In this document: positions 5,440 through 6,969 of the stretch, one piece after another | Position numbering within the stretch: the stretch's first letter is position 1 | Layout: each line of letters opens with the position of its first letter | NCBI GenBank assembly: GCA_964614535.1 | Contig: CAZTOZ010000040.1 | Location: forward strand, 1-6,969 | Origin: JALSHZ01 sp964614535 | GTDB lineage: Bacteria > Pseudomonadota > Gammaproteobacteria > UWMA-0217 | Reading direction: 5' to 3' | DNA length: 6,969 nt | The notes under the pieces: model-generated | What the model saw: only the letters and a program-made list of their open reading frames with translations | What the model was told of the DNA's origin: nothing | The model's database searches: none | Made by a program: the position numbers and the translations under genes

Positions 5440-6885
5440 ATGCCAATCACGAACAGACGCCCTCCGCACTGGAAACGGACACTCGCCACCACGCTGCTGG
5501 CAGCGTTGCTGCACGCCTGCAGCAACGGCAGCGGGACCGGCATCGGCGGCACCGGCTTCAGCGACGAGCCGATCACGACCACCGGCGTAATCACCGGATT
5601 CGGCAGTATCATCGTCAACGGCATCGAGTTCGACACCGCCCAGGCGCAAATCAGCGTGGACGACGCGCCGGCCAACGAGTCCGATCTCAAACTCGGCATG
5701 GTGGTGACGGTCTCCGGCACCGTGTCCGCCGATACACGGGATCGCGCGGTGGCCCACCAAGTGGTGTTCGACGACGACGTCCAGGGGCCGGTCGAGTCCG
5801 TCACCGACAGCCCCGACGGCCGCCAGCGCATCCTCACCGTTCTGAACCGCCGGGTCCGTATCGACCGTACCGAAACGGTCTACGACGGCGTCGACTACGC
5901 CACCATCGCCATTGGGGATCTGATCGAGGTCAGCGGTTTCGCCGACGCCGACGGATCGTTGCGCGCCACCCGCATCGAGAAGAAGGCGGTATTCGTGCCG
6001 GGGGCCAGCGAAATCGAGATCAAGGGTACGGTTGCGGCCGTCACCGGTACCACTTTCCGGCTGGGCCGTTACACGGTCGATTTCTCCGGCGCCGATCTCA
6101 CCGAGGTCGGCGGGCGCATCATCGACGGTCTGACGGTGGAAGTCGAAGGAACGCTGAGCGGCGACCGGATCACCGCATTACGCATCGAGCAGGAGGAGGA
6201 CGACGACTTCGACGATGCCGGTGGCAAGGTCAAGATCGAGGGAATCGTCACCGCATTCACCGGCATCGGCAACTTCCAGGTGGGTGACTTCACTGTCGAT
6301 GCCGCAAACGCACGCCTCGAGCCCGCCGATCTGACCATCCGCAACGGCATGCGCCTGGAGGTGGAGGGCTACATGGTCGGCGGCATACTCCGGGCGACGG
6401 AGATCAGCGCCTACCGGGCCAATGTCGTCATCGAGGCCCGCGTCGTCGCGGTCGATGCCGCCAGCGGCACCCTATCGATGGGTTTCGTGCCCGGCGTGCT
6501 GCGGGTACAGACGACAGCGAGCACCCGCTGGGACGGCGGCAACGGGCCGGGGATCGATGCGCTGCGCGCCGGTGACTTTCTCGAGATCCATGCACTGGTC
6601 GACGCGGCGGACAATGTCGTCGCGGCCCGGGTCGAACCGGTCGATGCGGACAGCGACCGGCTCCAAGGCCCGGTGAGCCGCTGCATCCCGGGAGAGGCGA
6701 TCACCGTGCTCGGACTCGACTTCGTCCTGAGCGACGGTATCACCGAGTACGAGATCGGCGACGACGAGGTCTCCTCATCGGCCGTGTTCTGCCGCGAGAT
6801 GTCACGCACGACCGCCTTCGTCATCGTCGAGGACGACGAGGACCGCCGCGACGGCATCGCCGACGAGATCGAACTGGCCGACTGA
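5440..6885 (+). CDS. Multi-module DUF5666-type lipoprotein, 481 aa
   Basis: A predicted lipoprotein anchored in the cell envelope. The signal peptide has a basic n-region (NRRPPHWKR), a hydrophobic core and the lipobox LHAC with lipidated Cys27. The +2 residue is Ser, so outer-membrane sorting is expected. Next come a glycine-rich linker (GSGTGIGGTG) and a row of beta-rich modules of 60-75 residues of the DUF5666 type. Each follows a GxVxxV...F.V...TV.V.....L..GM.VEVEG...A..I pattern, which suggests small OB-like barrels. The last module holds the only two other cysteines, C415 and C451, a possible disulfide, and the tail is acidic. A TTG at 5404 would extend the N-terminus by 12 residues and give an over-long leader; ATG 5440 fits a lipoprotein leader better, although its purine-rich site (5420-5426) is 13 bases away. 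The DUF5666 function is unknown. Proximity to the export operon allows, but does not prove, a shared role. Confidence 0.85.
   Translation: MPITNRRPPHWKRTLATTLLAALLHACSNGSGTGIGGTGFSDEPITTTGVITGFGSIIVNGIEFDTAQAQISVDDAPANESDLKLGMVVTVSGTVSADTRDRAVAHQVVFDDDVQGPVESVTDSPDGRQRILTVLNRRVRIDRTETVYDGVDYATIAIGDLIEVSGFADADGSLRATRIEKKAVFVPGASEIEIKGTVAAVTGTTFRLGRYTVDFSGADLTEVGGRIIDGLTVEVEGTLSGDRITALRIEQEEDDDFDDAGGKVKIEGIVTAFTGIGNFQVGDFTVDAANARLEPADLTIRNGMRLEVEGYMVGGILRATEISAYRANVVIEARVVAVDAASGTLSMGFVPGVLRVQTTASTRWDGGNGPGIDALRAGDFLEIHALVDAADNVVAARVEPVDADSDRLQGPVSRCIPGEAITVLGLDFVLSDGITEYEIGDDEVSSSAVFCREMSRTTAFVIVEDDEDRRDGIADEIELAD
5581..6882 (+). repeat. Tandem DUF5666-like modules within the lipoprotein
   Basis: Imperfect protein-level repeats at about residues 48-112, 113-187, 191-252, 263-326 and 328-402, with a divergent sixth at 408-481. 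They share a start such as KGTVAAV, EGIVTAF or GVITGF and an end such as VEVEGTL, VEVEGYM or VTVSGTV followed by A..I or A..V. Modules 3 and 4 are the most alike and are separated by an acidic linker (EEDDDFDD, 252-259). The DNA copies differ, so this is an old duplication. Confidence 0.7.
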
Positions 6886-6900
6886 ACCGGGGCGTGCGGC

Positions 6901-6969
6901 TCATCCCGCCCGCCGCAGCGGCAGTCCGTCCGGCACGGGCCGTGCCACCGACCCGGCGTTCCGGTCGTC
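6901..6969 (-). CDS. Possible 3' end of a convergent minus-strand gene
   Basis: On the minus strand a frame enters from the right edge and ends at TGA (plus-strand TCA at 6901-6903), giving 22 residues ending in VPDGLPLRRAG. Third positions are mostly G or C, as in the real genes. All other frames are also open over this short stretch, so the call is weak and no family can be named. Confidence 0.25.
   Translation of the reverse strand, partial: DDRNAGSVARPVPDGLPLRRAG
6932..6946. other. Short GC palindrome after the lipoprotein gene
   Basis: GGCACGG (6932-6938), one base, CCGTGCC (6940-6946). It lies 46 bases after the lipoprotein stop and has no following T-run. It could be a terminator-like stem or simply part of a convergent coding region. 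Confidence 0.2.

Noticed and set aside
5017..5760. A 247-residue minus-strand frame covering the intergenic region and the start of the lipoprotein gene.
   Set aside because: No recognisable domain and low-complexity composition. It overlaps the lipoprotein signal peptide and first module, whose frame is well supported.
1..6969. Insertion sequences, tRNA or rRNA genes, CRISPR arrays or phage genes.
   Set aside because: None seen: no transposase-like protein, no terminal inverted repeats around the operon, no regularly spaced long repeats and no RNA-gene signatures.

Overview
This 6,969-base window is GC-rich, with G or C at most third codon positions. It holds a tightly packed plus-strand operon, an intergenic stretch of about 410 bases, and one further plus-strand gene. 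The cell is Gram-negative: there is an outer-membrane beta-barrel with a signal peptide and a lipoprotein with a lipobox. The content and codon use fit a GC-rich proteobacterium, perhaps a gammaproteobacterium, but nothing in the window fixes the genus.

Bases 1-5029 are an operon-like run. It has (1) the C-terminal part of a GT4-type (GT-B fold) glycosyltransferase cut by the window edge, (2) a complete fused ABC exporter with membrane and ATPase domains in one chain, (3) a 449-residue APH/kinase-fold phosphotransferase, and (4) a 430-residue outer-membrane barrel of the AlgE/alginate-export family. Genes 1-2 and 2-3 share ATGA stop/start overlaps, and genes 3-4 are one base apart. Each internal start has a strong purine-rich ribosome binding site. 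The spacing implies co-transcription and probably translational coupling. Read together, the set suggests synthesis (glycosyltransferase), possible phosphorylation or activation (kinase), inner-membrane translocation (ABC exporter) and outer-membrane passage (AlgE-like barrel) of one glycan or glycolipid. No polymerase, Wzx/Wzy or alginate-modification gene is visible, so the substrate is unknown.

Bases 5030-5439 hold no convincing gene but do hold structure. Three GC-rich hairpins follow the barrel gene. Further on there are three copies of GAGACA (the third inverted) spaced exactly 11 bp apart, then an 18-bp palindrome with 8-bp arms. These are candidate control sites for the next gene.

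Bases 5440-6885 encode a 481-residue lipoprotein made of about five or six tandem DUF5666-like beta modules. The final 84 bases hold a short palindrome and possibly the 3' end of a minus-strand gene, too short to identify.
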